Below the pieces are notes generated by a model. That model was not told the origin of the DNA and ran no database searches. It saw only the letters and a program-made list of their open reading frames with translations. A stretch of 13,031 nt of DNA from an uncultured Succinivibrionaceae bacterium. Its GTDB lineage: Bacteria; Pseudomonadota; Gammaproteobacteria; Enterobacterales; Succinivibrionaceae. The DNA lies in NCBI GenBank assembly GCA_900539665.1, contig UQCV01000066.1, forward strand, positions 1-13,031, read 5' to 3'. Shown here piece after piece: positions 6,223-12,355 of the stretch (positions within the stretch are counted from its first letter, which is position 1; every line of letters starts with the position of its first letter). A program made the translations under genes and the position numbers.

Positions 6223-6238
6223 CACGCCGTTCGGCGTG
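6223..6238 (+). repeat. GC-rich hairpin upstream of the 6280-6321 IS-like end
   Basis: CACGCC, loop GTTC, GGCGTG form a perfect 6-bp stem in otherwise AT-rich DNA. It is not followed by a T-run. It resembles the hairpin at 3904-3927 in composition and in lying about 60-100 bp inside an IS200/IS605-like right end, so it may be the left-end hairpin of a small non-autonomous element. Confidence 0.35.
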
Positions 6239-6279
6239 TCCTCTAAAAAAGGTCATAAAGTACTGTTTTTATCTAAAAT

Positions 6280-6321
6280 CTCCAAGAAGACTCCTTCCTC
6301 TTTAGGTGGTGAGTAGTTCAC
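6280..6321 (+). mobile_element. Degenerate IS200/IS605-type right end upstream of rluB
   Basis: CTCCAAGAAGACTCC leads into an imperfect hairpin and a tail AGTAGTTCAC. It aligns with the 46-bp ends elsewhere in the window (GCAAGAAGTCCCCC ... TAGGTGG ... GTCAC). The last 23 bases (6299-6321) recur exactly at 8055-8077 past the rluB terminator. It lies just upstream of the rluB leader, so it could contribute promoter or leader sequence. The alignment was done by eye. Confidence 0.45.
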
Positions 6322-6360
6322 GAGCACAAAACTCCATTATTAGTACAGCCGAAAATTATC

Positions 6361-6424
6361 TCATTGTCGTGAGACAATATGTTCGGTGCCGTGAGGCCCG
6401 CATCGCAATAATTAGGAATCTCAT
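6361..6424 (+). promoter_or_regulatory. rluB leader resembling 23S rRNA helix 93
   Basis: ATTGTC, loop GTGA, GACAAT form a perfect 6-bp stem (6363-6378), followed by GTTCGGT (6381-6387) and a small GCC-GTGA-GGC hairpin (6389-6398). E. coli 23S rRNA around 2592-2609 reads GUCGUGAGACAGUUCGGU (from memory), where U2605 is the RluB target. The leader contains the first 11 bases and the last 7 bases of that stretch exactly, with 4 extra bases between. The downstream gene encodes RluB, so the leader probably mimics the substrate and could mediate autoregulation. AGGA at 6414-6417 is the ribosome binding site, seven bases before the ATG. The regulatory role is inferred. Confidence 0.6.
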
Positions 6425-7981
6425 ATGAGCGAAAAACTCCAAAAAGTATTGGCACGTTTCGGGGTCGGTTCCCGTCGTGACATGGAAGAATATATAAAGA
6501 ATGGTCGTGTAAGTGTTAATGGAAAACTCGCAACCTTAGGCGATCGCGTTGAAGAAGATGCAGTGATTCGTGTAGACGGTCAAATCGTTAAGACCGCAAC
6601 TGCAGAAAAACCAGTTTGTCGAGTGCTTATCTATAACAAGCCTGAGGGGCAGATGTGCACCAGTAGCGATCCACAGGGGCGTCCAACAGTATTTGATCGT
6701 TTGCCATCGGTGCATAATGGCCGTTGGCTTTATATCGGTCGTCTCGATATTAACACCTCTGGCTTACTCTTATTCACTACTGACGGTGAACTTGCAAATG
6801 GCTTAATGCACCCACGTAATGAAGTAGAAAGAGTATACGCCGTACGTGTATTTGGTGAAGTTAACGCTGAACATCTTGAAAAACTCCAAACAGGAGTTGA
6901 ACTTGAAGATGGGGTAGCTCATTTTGATAAGGTTATTTTTGCGGGCGGCGAAGGTATCAATAGATGGTACAACGTAGTCCTCAAAGAAGGTCGTAAGCGT
7001 GAAGTTCGTCGTTTGTGGGAAGCTTTAGGTTTACAAGTTAGCCGCTTAAAGAGAATTTCTTACGCTGGCATTGAACTTGGTAAATTACCACAAGGCGGGT
7101 GGGAAGAATTACCACTTAAAGATGTAAACGCTTTACGTGCTTTAGCAGGTTTACGTCCAGAAACTCGCAGTGTAGTAAATGAAGCTGCCGATAAAGATCG
7201 TGGCGGTGACGATGTTCGTCGTGAATTCTTAAAGCGTCGTCAAGTATCTCATGCGATTGAACGTTTTGAAACTAGAACCGGTTTTGGTCGTGGGCGTAAA
7301 AAAGATTTTGAGGCTAAACCACGGGCTGGAGCGGAACGTACTAACTTTGCGCCAACTGCCAGCTTTATGGATGAAGAACGTAGTTTTGCGGCAGAAAATG
7401 CTGCGGAACGTCGTTTTAGTCGTAACGAAGGCCGTAGTCAGGGTAGAAGCTTTGCTACTCGTAATCGTAATGGCGAAGAAAACAAATTTACTAGAGGCGC
7501 GCGTTTAGCAAGCGATCGCCAAGAACGTAGTGGTCGTGATTTTTTTAAGGCTGCATCTTTTGAAGAAAAGCGTTCTTCAGGGCGTAAATTTGGAGACCGC
7601 AAGTTCGAAGGTCGCTTCGAAGGTAGAAGCTTTGGGGATCGCAAGTTCGAAGGTCGCTCCGAAGGCAGAAGCTTTGGGGATCGTAAGTTCGAAGGTCGTT
7701 CTGAAGGCAGAAGCTTTGGCGATCGTAAATTTGAAGGCCGCTCAGAAGGCAGAAGCTTTGAAGGACGTAGAGGTCGCAGTTCATTTGGGCGCTCTGAAGG
7801 TCGCAACGGTTCTGAATATGGGCGTAAGAGCTTTGATGGCGGGCGTGAACAACGCGAGGGTCGCGATGTAGGAACTCGCCGTCATGAAGGTTTTAACCGT
7901 AACGGTGAAGCTCGTGGAGCACGTAGTTTCGGTAATCGTGGTCACGGCGGACGTTCTTTTAAGCGTGGTAACAACGAATAA
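6425..7981 (+). CDS. rluB: 23S rRNA pseudouridine(2605) synthase with long repeat tail
   Basis: RluB isomerises U2605 of 23S rRNA to pseudouridine during large-subunit maturation. Residues 1-60 form an S4 RNA-binding domain, and about 64-240 the RsuA/RluB catalytic domain, with GRLDINTSGLLLFTTDGEL around catalytic Asp108 and EGRKREVRRLWEALG near 189-203; both match E. coli RluB closely. The E. coli protein has 291 residues; this one has 518. The extra 230 or so residues are rich in Arg, Gly, Ser, Phe and Glu, contain four 14-residue repeats at 386-441, and end in RGG-like sequence, so they are probably disordered and RNA-binding. The start has AGGA seven bases upstream. The gene is monocistronic, with a substrate-like leader and a strong terminator. 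Confidence 0.95.
   Translation: MSEKLQKVLARFGVGSRRDMEEYIKNGRVSVNGKLATLGDRVEEDAVIRVDGQIVKTATAEKPVCRVLIYNKPEGQMCTSSDPQGRPTVFDRLPSVHNGRWLYIGRLDINTSGLLLFTTDGELANGLMHPRNEVERVYAVRVFGEVNAEHLEKLQTGVELEDGVAHFDKVIFAGGEGINRWYNVVLKEGRKREVRRLWEALGLQVSRLKRISYAGIELGKLPQGGWEELPLKDVNALRALAGLRPETRSVVNEAADKDRGGDDVRREFLKRRQVSHAIERFETRTGFGRGRKKDFEAKPRAGAERTNFAPTASFMDEERSFAAENAAERRFSRNEGRSQGRSFATRNRNGEENKFTRGARLASDRQERSGRDFFKAASFEEKRSSGRKFGDRKFEGRFEGRSFGDRKFEGRSEGRSFGDRKFEGRSEGRSFGDRKFEGRSEGRSFEGRRGRSSFGRSEGRNGSEYGRKSFDGGREQREGRDVGTRRHEGFNRNGEARGARSFGNRGHGGRSFKRGNNE
7580..7747 (+). repeat. Four 42-bp tandem repeats within rluB
   Basis: Four in-frame units at 7580-7621, 7622-7663, 7664-7705 and 7706-7747 encode variants of GRSFGDRKFEGRSE, and a partial unit follows. 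The units differ mainly at third codon positions. That suggests duplication followed by drift under selection for the protein sequence. Copy number changes of 42 bp would keep the frame. Confidence 0.9.
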
Positions 7982-8011
7982 ACCTTAATTCCTTAACTAA
8001 GGTAACTCGCA

Positions 8012-8043
8012 GCCTCAGTCACTAAAAGTACTGAGGCTTTTTT
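8012..8043 (+). terminator. Intrinsic terminator of rluB
   Basis: An 8-bp stem (GCCTCAGT at 8012-8019 and ACTGAGGC at 8030-8037) with a 10-nt loop is followed by six T. It lies about 30 bp past the rluB stop. Confidence 0.9.
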
Positions 8044-8054
8044 GTTTATCATCT

Positions 8055-8077
8055 TCTTTAGGTGGTGAGTAGTTCAC
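8055..8077 (+). repeat. 23-bp direct repeat, second copy, IS200/IS605-end-like
   Basis: Identical to 6299-6321 and in the same orientation: TTTAGGTGGTGAGTAGTTCAC preceded by TC. The two copies flank rluB with its leader and terminator. Upstream bases at 8050-8060 can still pair with the G-rich part (TCATC with wobbles), although they differ from the first copy. Confidence 0.6.
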
Positions 8078-8109
8078 TGGCAGTTTAAGGACGGCGGCTA
8101 AGGATGGCG

Positions 8110-8136
8110 TTTAAAATAGCCCTGTTGGGTTTTAAA
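8110..8136 (-). terminator. Weak terminator-like hairpin after the ABC transporter gene
   Basis: Outer arms TTTAAAA and TTTTAAA and inner CCC and GGG can pair around TGTT. On the minus strand the stem arm itself provides A/T-rich sequence but no clean T-run follows. It lies about 25 bp past the minus-strand stop at 8161 and could end that transcript. Confidence 0.3.
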
Positions 8137-8160
8137 ATGAGTCCACCAATACTTAAAAGA

Positions 8161-10056
8161 TTATTTATTGGCAATAAAACCATCGGTTTGGCGCTGCCAC
8201 AAACCGGCGTAAATTCCACCTTTAGCAATTAGTTCGGCATGGGTGCCGGTTTCGGCGATAACCCCATGATCAAGGACAATTAGGCGGTCCATTTGGGCAA
8301 TGGTTGATAAGCGATGAGCCACGGCAATTACGGTCTTGTTTTCCATTAAGAGCTTGAGATTCTTTTTGATGGATTCTTCCACGTTAGAGTCTAGGGCGGA
8401 AGTTGCTTCATCAAGGACTAAGATAGGGGAATTTCTAAGAATGACGCGGGCTAACGCAATACGTTGGCGTTGGCCGCCTGAGAGTCTAACCCCGCGATCT
8501 CCGACTTGAGTATCAAAACCACTGTTCCCAAAGTTATCACTTAATTCTTCAATGAATTCAAGAGCGCAAGCGCGGTCTGCAGCTTCACGCAAACTAGCTT
8601 CGGCTAATTCATGTTCGCCACTTACAAAAACGCGACCATAAAGAATGTTTTCGCGGATAGAACGGTGTAGCAAAGAGGTATCTTGGCTAACCATGGCAAT
8701 TTGGGATCTTAGTTCGTCTTGCTTAAAATTACGGATGTCAGTTCCATCTAGAAGAATACTGCCACTATTAACATCATAAAAACGTAAAAGTAGGTTTAGT
8801 AGGGTTGATTTACCACTGCCTGATTGGCCCACAATCCCAATTCTTTCGCCAGGTTTAATGGAGAGATTAAGGTGAGTAAATACCGGTACGCGCCCGTTGT
8901 AAGAGAAGTTCACATCCTTAAATTCGATGTGGCCTTTAATGCCCTCGGCGCTTACTGGAGTTTGTGGATCTTTGACTTCAAGTGGTTTGGCGATAGTTTG
9001 CATCCCATTTTGGACATTACCAATGTTCTCAAAAAGCATGCCTACTTCCCACATAACCCATTGGGATAAGTTGTTGATACGAATGGCTAAGCCTAAAGAA
9101 ACCGCTACGGAGCCAACCAAAACTATGCCATTTTTCCATAAAAATAAAGACATGAGCACTAAGGCGGCGATCAAGAGATAGTTAATGATCTGCACACTTA
9201 GATCAAACTTGGTTACAAGTCGCATCATTTGATATTCAGAGGAGAGGGCGGAACGCATGATGTCACGTGCATATTCTTCTTCCAAGCGGTTTTTAGAAAA
9301 CAGTTTAACCGTTTGAATATTAGCGTAACTATCGACAATCCCACCCATCATGACAGAACGACGTTCGGCATTGATATCGCTTTGTCTCCGAAGTTTAGGA
9401 ATAAACACCGCCATAATGGTAACGTAGAGAGCTAACCAAATGAGTAGTAGTAACATCAAATGGTAGTCAGCTTCCCACAGCATACCAAGCATCGTAATAA
9501 AATAGACCACGATGTGAACGATAACATTGGTAAACTTTATGACTACTTCACGTACGCCTAGAGCTGTTTGCATAACCTTTTGCGAGATTCGGCCTGAGTA
9601 GTCGGAGGCGAAAAAGCCCAAGCTTTGCTTGAGGAGATAGAGGTGCATGCGGTAGCGAATTTGCATTGGATAGTTTGCTCTAATTGTTTGGTTTAAGAGC
9701 AAATGGTGCACCAAAGATAAAAGAGGCAAAATTACAACTACAAGCGCTAGAAAAGAAAGTACGGTAGTGCCACAGACTTCCCAATAGGTGCTAGTGGTGG
9801 CGACATTGAGTTCGTCAACGAATAAACCGATGTAGTAAAAAAATAGAGCTTCACCTAAGGCAATCAATGCGGAAATGATGGAGACGGCCACTAAAAATTT
9901 CCAGATACCACGGCTATAAAAGCGGATAAAACCAAAAAAGTTAGTTGGTGGTTGGTTGGTGTTTTCAGGGGTGGTGGATGCAGGCTTGGCACTCGAATCG
10001 CTCGCTGTTACTTGGTCTGGGAATGCATTGATAAGTCCTTCAAAATATTTCCACAT
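8161..10056 (-). CDS. ABC exporter half-transporter (fused permease and ATPase)
   Basis: A 631-residue type I (MsbA/multidrug-like) ABC exporter in the inner membrane, expected to act as a dimer. After an N-terminal cytosolic segment there are six membrane spans, at about 52-81, 97-118, 172-192, 197-220, 288-307 and 309-325. The nucleotide-binding domain is complete: Walker A GQSGSGKST (410-418), Q-loop Gln458, signature LSGGQ (525-529), Walker B ILVLDE (545-550) with catalytic Glu550, and H-loop His581. The opening MWKYFEGLINAFPD resembles the start of a subfamily of fused exporters, supporting this start although the ribosome binding site is weak. No partner permease or periplasmic adaptor lies nearby, and the substrate cannot be told. 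Its promoter region carries two dyads (10186-10222). Confidence 0.93.
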   Translation of the reverse strand: MWKYFEGLINAFPDQVTASDSSAKPASTTPENTNQPPTNFFGFIRFYSRGIWKFLVAVSIISALIALGEALFFYYIGLFVDELNVATTSTYWEVCGTTVLSFLALVVVILPLLSLVHHLLLNQTIRANYPMQIRYRMHLYLLKQSLGFFASDYSGRISQKVMQTALGVREVVIKFTNVIVHIVVYFITMLGMLWEADYHLMLLLLIWLALYVTIMAVFIPKLRRQSDINAERRSVMMGGIVDSYANIQTVKLFSKNRLEEEYARDIMRSALSSEYQMMRLVTKFDLSVQIINYLLIAALVLMSLFLWKNGIVLVGSVAVSLGLAIRINNLSQWVMWEVGMLFENIGNVQNGMQTIAKPLEVKDPQTPVSAEGIKGHIEFKDVNFSYNGRVPVFTHLNLSIKPGERIGIVGQSGSGKSTLLNLLLRFYDVNSGSILLDGTDIRNFKQDELRSQIAMVSQDTSLLHRSIRENILYGRVFVSGEHELAEASLREAADRACALEFIEELSDNFGNSGFDTQVGDRGVRLSGGQRQRIALARVILRNSPILVLDEATSALDSNVEESIKKNLKLLMENKTVIAVAHRLSTIAQMDRLIVLDHGVIAETGTHAELIAKGGIYAGLWQRQTDGFIANK

Positions 10057-10185
10057 TGCCGTAATACCTATACCATACCTTTTTAATTTTAACTTTTATC
10101 TTGGTGCCTATTGGGGGTTTATATTAGTTCGTCATTTATATTTACTTTAGACTTACTAGTTGGTAAGAAAAAATTATGACGCTTG

Positions 10186-10202
10186 ATGTAAACCGTTTAC
10201 AT
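10186..10202 (-). promoter_or_regulatory. 17-bp operator-like dyad overlapping the ABC transporter -10 box
   Basis: ATGTAAAC, a central C, and GTTTACAT form a perfect odd palindrome. On the minus strand it overlaps the downstream edge of a TATAAT box (10201-10206), covering the expected transcription start. This is a classic repressor position. The half-site resembles those of LacI-type repressors in style, but no regulator gene is nearby. Confidence 0.55.
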
Positions 10203-10222
10203 TATAGCGAATCATGTGATTC
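10201..10222 (-). promoter_or_regulatory. Consensus -10 box with a second dyad in the promoter spacer
   Basis: TATAAT on the minus strand (10201-10206) could drive the ABC transporter with a leader of about 137 nt. No good -35 is seen at 16-18 bp, which fits an activator-dependent promoter. A perfect dyad GAATCA-TG-TGATTC (10209-10222) occupies the position between the -35 and -10. Confidence 0.45.
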
Positions 10223-10460
10223 ATTGATATTGTTTGCGCTGGTTTTGTGGTAGTAAGCCTTAAGAATTGTGTTAGTATTACGCCTTGATTAGTTTTTAAT
10301 GCAAAATTTACAAGGTAGCATTTACGGAAGATGTATTACATGAAAGCTTCTACTTAGTATGAAAAATTTAAGCCTAGTTAAAAATGCTTAAATGCTTAAA
10401 TGCTTAAATGCAGAAACCCCGTCTTATTTAAGCCCTTTAAAATTAAAAGGAGAAGGAACA
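10223..10460. other. Region upstream of yfcE
   Basis: The rest of the ABC transporter/yfcE spacer. It holds an 8-bp microsatellite (10382-10411) and the yfcE ribosome binding site (AGGAG at 10448-10452). No confident plus-strand promoter was found; TTGTGT near 10268 with TAGTTT 17 bp later is a weak candidate. Confidence 0.35.
10382..10411. repeat. 8-bp tandem repeat upstream of yfcE
   Basis: AAATGCTT is repeated three times (10382-10405) followed by AAATGC. It lies about 50 bp before the yfcE start. Short tandem units of this kind can change copy number by slippage and alter promoter or leader spacing. Confidence 0.75.
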
Positions 10461-11048
10461 ATGCCAATGTATGCCGTCATTTCTGATATTCATGGAAATC
10501 CCGAAACTTTAAAAACCGCTTTACTTACGGCTAAAAATAAAAAAGCAGATTGGGTCTTACTCTTAGGTGATTTATTAAACCACGGACCTAGAAATGGATT
10601 GCCAGCAACCTACGATCCAATGCAAATTTCGGAAATTGTAAATGAAATCGCGCCTTTTACGGTGGCGGTAAAAGGCAATTGCGATAGCGAGGTTGATGAG
10701 ATGCTAATTAAACTACCAATCAACTCTGTTAGTAACACCCTAATAATCGGTGGCCACAAGGCTTTTATGACTCATGGTCATCGTTTTAAACCAGAACAAG
10801 CAGCAGCCTATGGCTTGTCCGCAGGTGATATTTTTATGTCAGGCCATACCCATCAAGCAGTGCTAGAAGTTGATGCTAATGGGATTGTTATTTTAAATCC
10901 AGGATCTATTACTTTCCCAAAGTCTGCTAAAAATATTGCATGCTTAAAAAACAATCCGCAAAAAACAATGGCTTTTATAAATGAAGAAAAAATCTATTTA
11001 ACCACAATAGAGGGTGAAGAATTGGCTTCATTGAACTTAGAACGTTAG
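10461..11048 (+). CDS. yfcE: Phosphodiesterase YfcE (MJ0936-type metallophosphatase)
   Basis: A 195-residue cytoplasmic metallophosphoesterase. The residues that bind the two metal ions are all visible: Asp9 and His11 (SDIHGN), Asp37 (LLGDLLNHGPRN), Asn73 (KGNCDSEVD), His105, His129 and His131 (SGHTH). It matches E. coli YfcE (184 residues) closely, including the GDxLNHGPRN and GNCDSEVD stretches. E. coli YfcE hydrolyses artificial phosphodiesters with Mn2+; its cellular substrate is unknown. The frame continues upstream to 10392, but that extra N-terminus is encoded by the AAATGCTT repeat. The ATG at 10461 has AGGAG with an 8-base spacer and gives the family's usual length, so I chose it. 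Confidence 0.93.
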   Translation: MPMYAVISDIHGNPETLKTALLTAKNKKADWVLLLGDLLNHGPRNGLPATYDPMQISEIVNEIAPFTVAVKGNCDSEVDEMLIKLPINSVSNTLIIGGHKAFMTHGHRFKPEQAAAYGLSAGDIFMSGHTHQAVLEVDANGIVILNPGSITFPKSAKNIACLKNNPQKTMAFINEEKIYLTTIEGEELASLNLER

Positions 11049-11087
11049 TTTAGTAGGTTTTAGTTCAAGCAATAGGAAATTATAGTT

Positions 11088-11114
11088 TTAAGGCCACCTA
11101 ACAGGAGGCCTTAA
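11088..11114 (+). terminator. Hairpin after yfcE (probable terminator)
   Basis: TTAAGGCC (11088-11095) and GGCCTTAA (11107-11114) form an 8-bp stem, extended by an inner CCT/AGG after one mismatch. It lies 40 bp past the stop. It is followed by CTTATTAATG rather than a T-run, so termination efficiency is uncertain. Confidence 0.5.
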
Positions 11115-11157
11115 CTTATTAATGAAATAAGGTCACGGTTAATGAAATTAGATTAAT

Positions 11158-11192
11158 GTGACTTTGAGCAAAAATTGTACAATTTAAGTCAC
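11158..11192. promoter_or_regulatory. Nested dyads upstream of the tRNA-fMet promoter
   Basis: A perfect 14-bp palindrome AAATTGTACAATTT (11172-11185) lies inside outer arms GTGACTT (11158-11164) and AAGTCAC (11186-11192). The block ends about 15 bp before the -35 box of the tRNA promoter, where an activator site or UP element would be. It could also form a cruciform or end yfcE transcripts; the role is inferred. Confidence 0.45.
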
Positions 11193-11206
11193 ATTTTATA
11201 GATCAG

Positions 11207-11234
11207 TTGTATTCTAAAAAAAATGTGGTATCAT
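11207..11234 (+). promoter_or_regulatory. Promoter of tRNA-fMet
   Basis: TTGTAT (11207-11212) and TATCAT (11229-11234) are separated by 16 bp. Transcription would start about 13 nt before the tRNA. The sequence after the -10 (AAGCCC) is G/C-rich, as in stringently controlled stable-RNA promoters. Confidence 0.65.
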
Positions 11235-11253
11235 AAGCCCATCTTTCAGGTGT

Positions 11254-11330
<77 letters not shown>

Positions 11331-11339
11331 TTCTTCAAA

Positions 11340-11370
11340 TTCATCGTCTTGATGAACTTCTATTTGTTTT
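11340..11370 (+). terminator. Possible terminator of tRNA-fMet
   Basis: TTCATC (11340-11345) and GATGAA (11351-11356) form a 6-bp stem with a 5-nt loop, followed by T-rich sequence (CTTCTATTTGTTTTCC). The stem begins about 10 nt after the CCA end. It is weak in GC, so confidence is moderate. Confidence 0.45.
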
Positions 11371-11601
11371 CCTTTTTCACCTTTTCTTTAAGTTAAGTAC
11401 CTTTATCTACCCTTTATTTTACCGTTTTATTTTATTAACTTTTTGGGGCTTTTAGGCTTTTGCTGTCTGAACTTTGATCTTTGGGACTTTTATTCGGTTG
11501 TTTTTAAGCTTCAACTTACCATTAAATTTTTTGGAAGTTTTTTTGGGGGGAAGGTGTTTTCTTTTGGGAGCAGTTTTGTTTTATTGAGGTTTTAACTGAA
11601 T
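11371..11601. other. T-rich spacer, no gene seen
   Basis: About 230 bp are strongly enriched in T on the plus strand, with several homopolymer runs. There is no start codon with a ribosome binding site on either strand that gives a plausible protein. It leads directly into the IS200/IS605-type end at 11602. Confidence 0.5.
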
Positions 11602-11647
11602 TCGGCAAGAAGTCCCCCACCTCTATAGGTGGGGGAGGATGTCACAT
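11602..11647 (+). mobile_element. IS200/IS605-type right end (46-bp copy 2)
   Basis: An exact inverted copy of 3768-3813: TCGGCAAGAAG, a 10-bp hairpin (11613-11636), then GGATGTCAC. The sequence upstream of the shared 46 bp differs from that of copy 1 apart from a GAA, so only the terminus is conserved. No transposase or tnpB lies nearby. The two copies bracket 7.8 kb of mostly core genes and are unlikely to form a functional composite element. Confidence 0.65.
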
Positions 11648-11688
11648 AAGTATGAAACCGAGTAAACGTTTCGTACTTAAAATTTTTT
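11648..11688 (+). terminator. Hairpin abutting the IS end, followed by a T-run
   Basis: AAGTATGAAAC (11648-11658) and GTTTCGTACTT (11668-11678) pair over 11 bp with one G-T wobble, followed by AAAA and six T (11683-11688). It begins exactly where the 46-bp end stops. It would act as a plus-strand terminator, opposing the minus-strand hupE-like gene. Terminator is the simplest reading, but no plus-strand gene directly precedes it. Confidence 0.4.
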
Positions 11689-11791
11689 ACTCAAGGGGAT
11701 TAATAATGTTGTAGCTTTACTTTGAGGATAAAATCTAGGTACTAGGTTTTAGGTACCAATTACCAAGTATTATGACCTCAAGTCCCAAGCC

Positions 11792-12355
11792 TTATTGTAA
11801 TCCCATGACTGCCCCAAAAGCCCCAAAGATTGCTACAGCGATTCCGGTTCTTGCCCAAGACTTCTTAGTTAATGGCATCACTAGTAGGTAGCCTGCAAAA
11901 ACTAAGAAGGTGGCGCTTATGGCTGAACCTATGGTAAAACCTAGAGCTGCACCTGCTGGAATTTCAGTGCCATGAGCCAAACCATGAATTACCGCCATAA
12001 ATGGTAATGTCCATACGGCGATACGACTGTATTTTTTAAGGACAAAAAAGACTGCTAAAGCTAACAAAGTAAAAGCAACAGAGTATTCGATAACCGTGCT
12101 AGCAGGCATAAAACTGCCCAGAATAATCCCTACGGTCAAGCCTAAAGTTAAGCTAAGAGCAGTTATTGGTTTTTTCTGACAAAAACTTAGCATAATCCCA
12201 GCGCCAATAAACATGGTGAGGTGGTCTAAACCTGTAAAGGGGTGGATTAAACCTGCTTCTAGCCCGAAATCATGTTCAGCTAAAGTACCAATGTGGGCAT
12301 TAGAGATGGCAGGCAACAAAGAGGCACCGGCGGCTAAAAGGGAAAATTTTTTCAT
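11792..12355 (-). CDS. HupE/UreJ family nickel/cobalt permease
   Basis: A 187-residue integral membrane protein of the HupE/UreJ family, which takes up Ni2+ (or Co2+) for hydrogenase, urease and other nickel enzymes. Residues 1-20 look like a signal peptide ending Ser-Asn-Ala before His21. The family motif HP-TGLDH-T is at 38-47 (with His38, Asp44 and His45), and the second histidine-rich motif HGLAHGTEIP is at 124-133. The remaining sequence is about six hydrophobic spans. AAGGAG lies five bases before the ATG. No hydrogenase, urease or nickel regulator gene is adjacent, so the enzyme served must be encoded elsewhere. Metal specificity cannot be decided from sequence. Confidence 0.9.
   Translation of the reverse strand: MKKFSLLAAGASLLPAISNAHIGTLAEHDFGLEAGLIHPFTGLDHLTMFIGAGIMLSFCQKKPITALSLTLGLTVGIILGSFMPASTVIEYSVAFTLLALAVFFVLKKYSRIAVWTLPFMAVIHGLAHGTEIPAGAALGFTIGSAISATFLVFAGYLLVMPLTKKSWARTGIAVAIFGAFGAVMGLQ

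Noticed and set aside
6361..6400. Fragment of a 23S rRNA gene inserted before rluB
   Set aside because: Similarity is limited to the hairpin and the GTTCGGT strand with a 4-base insertion, and flanks do not match; the position ahead of the enzyme that modifies this site favours a mimic.
7438..7871. Several open frames in other registers and on the other strand inside the rluB tail
   Set aside because: They are by-products of the 42-bp repeat and its composition; they have no ribosome binding sites and the rluB frame explains the codon pattern.
10392..10460. Longer YfcE start within the 8-bp repeat
   Set aside because: The extra residues are encoded by the microsatellite, and the ATG at 10461 has a strong ribosome binding site and gives normal family length.
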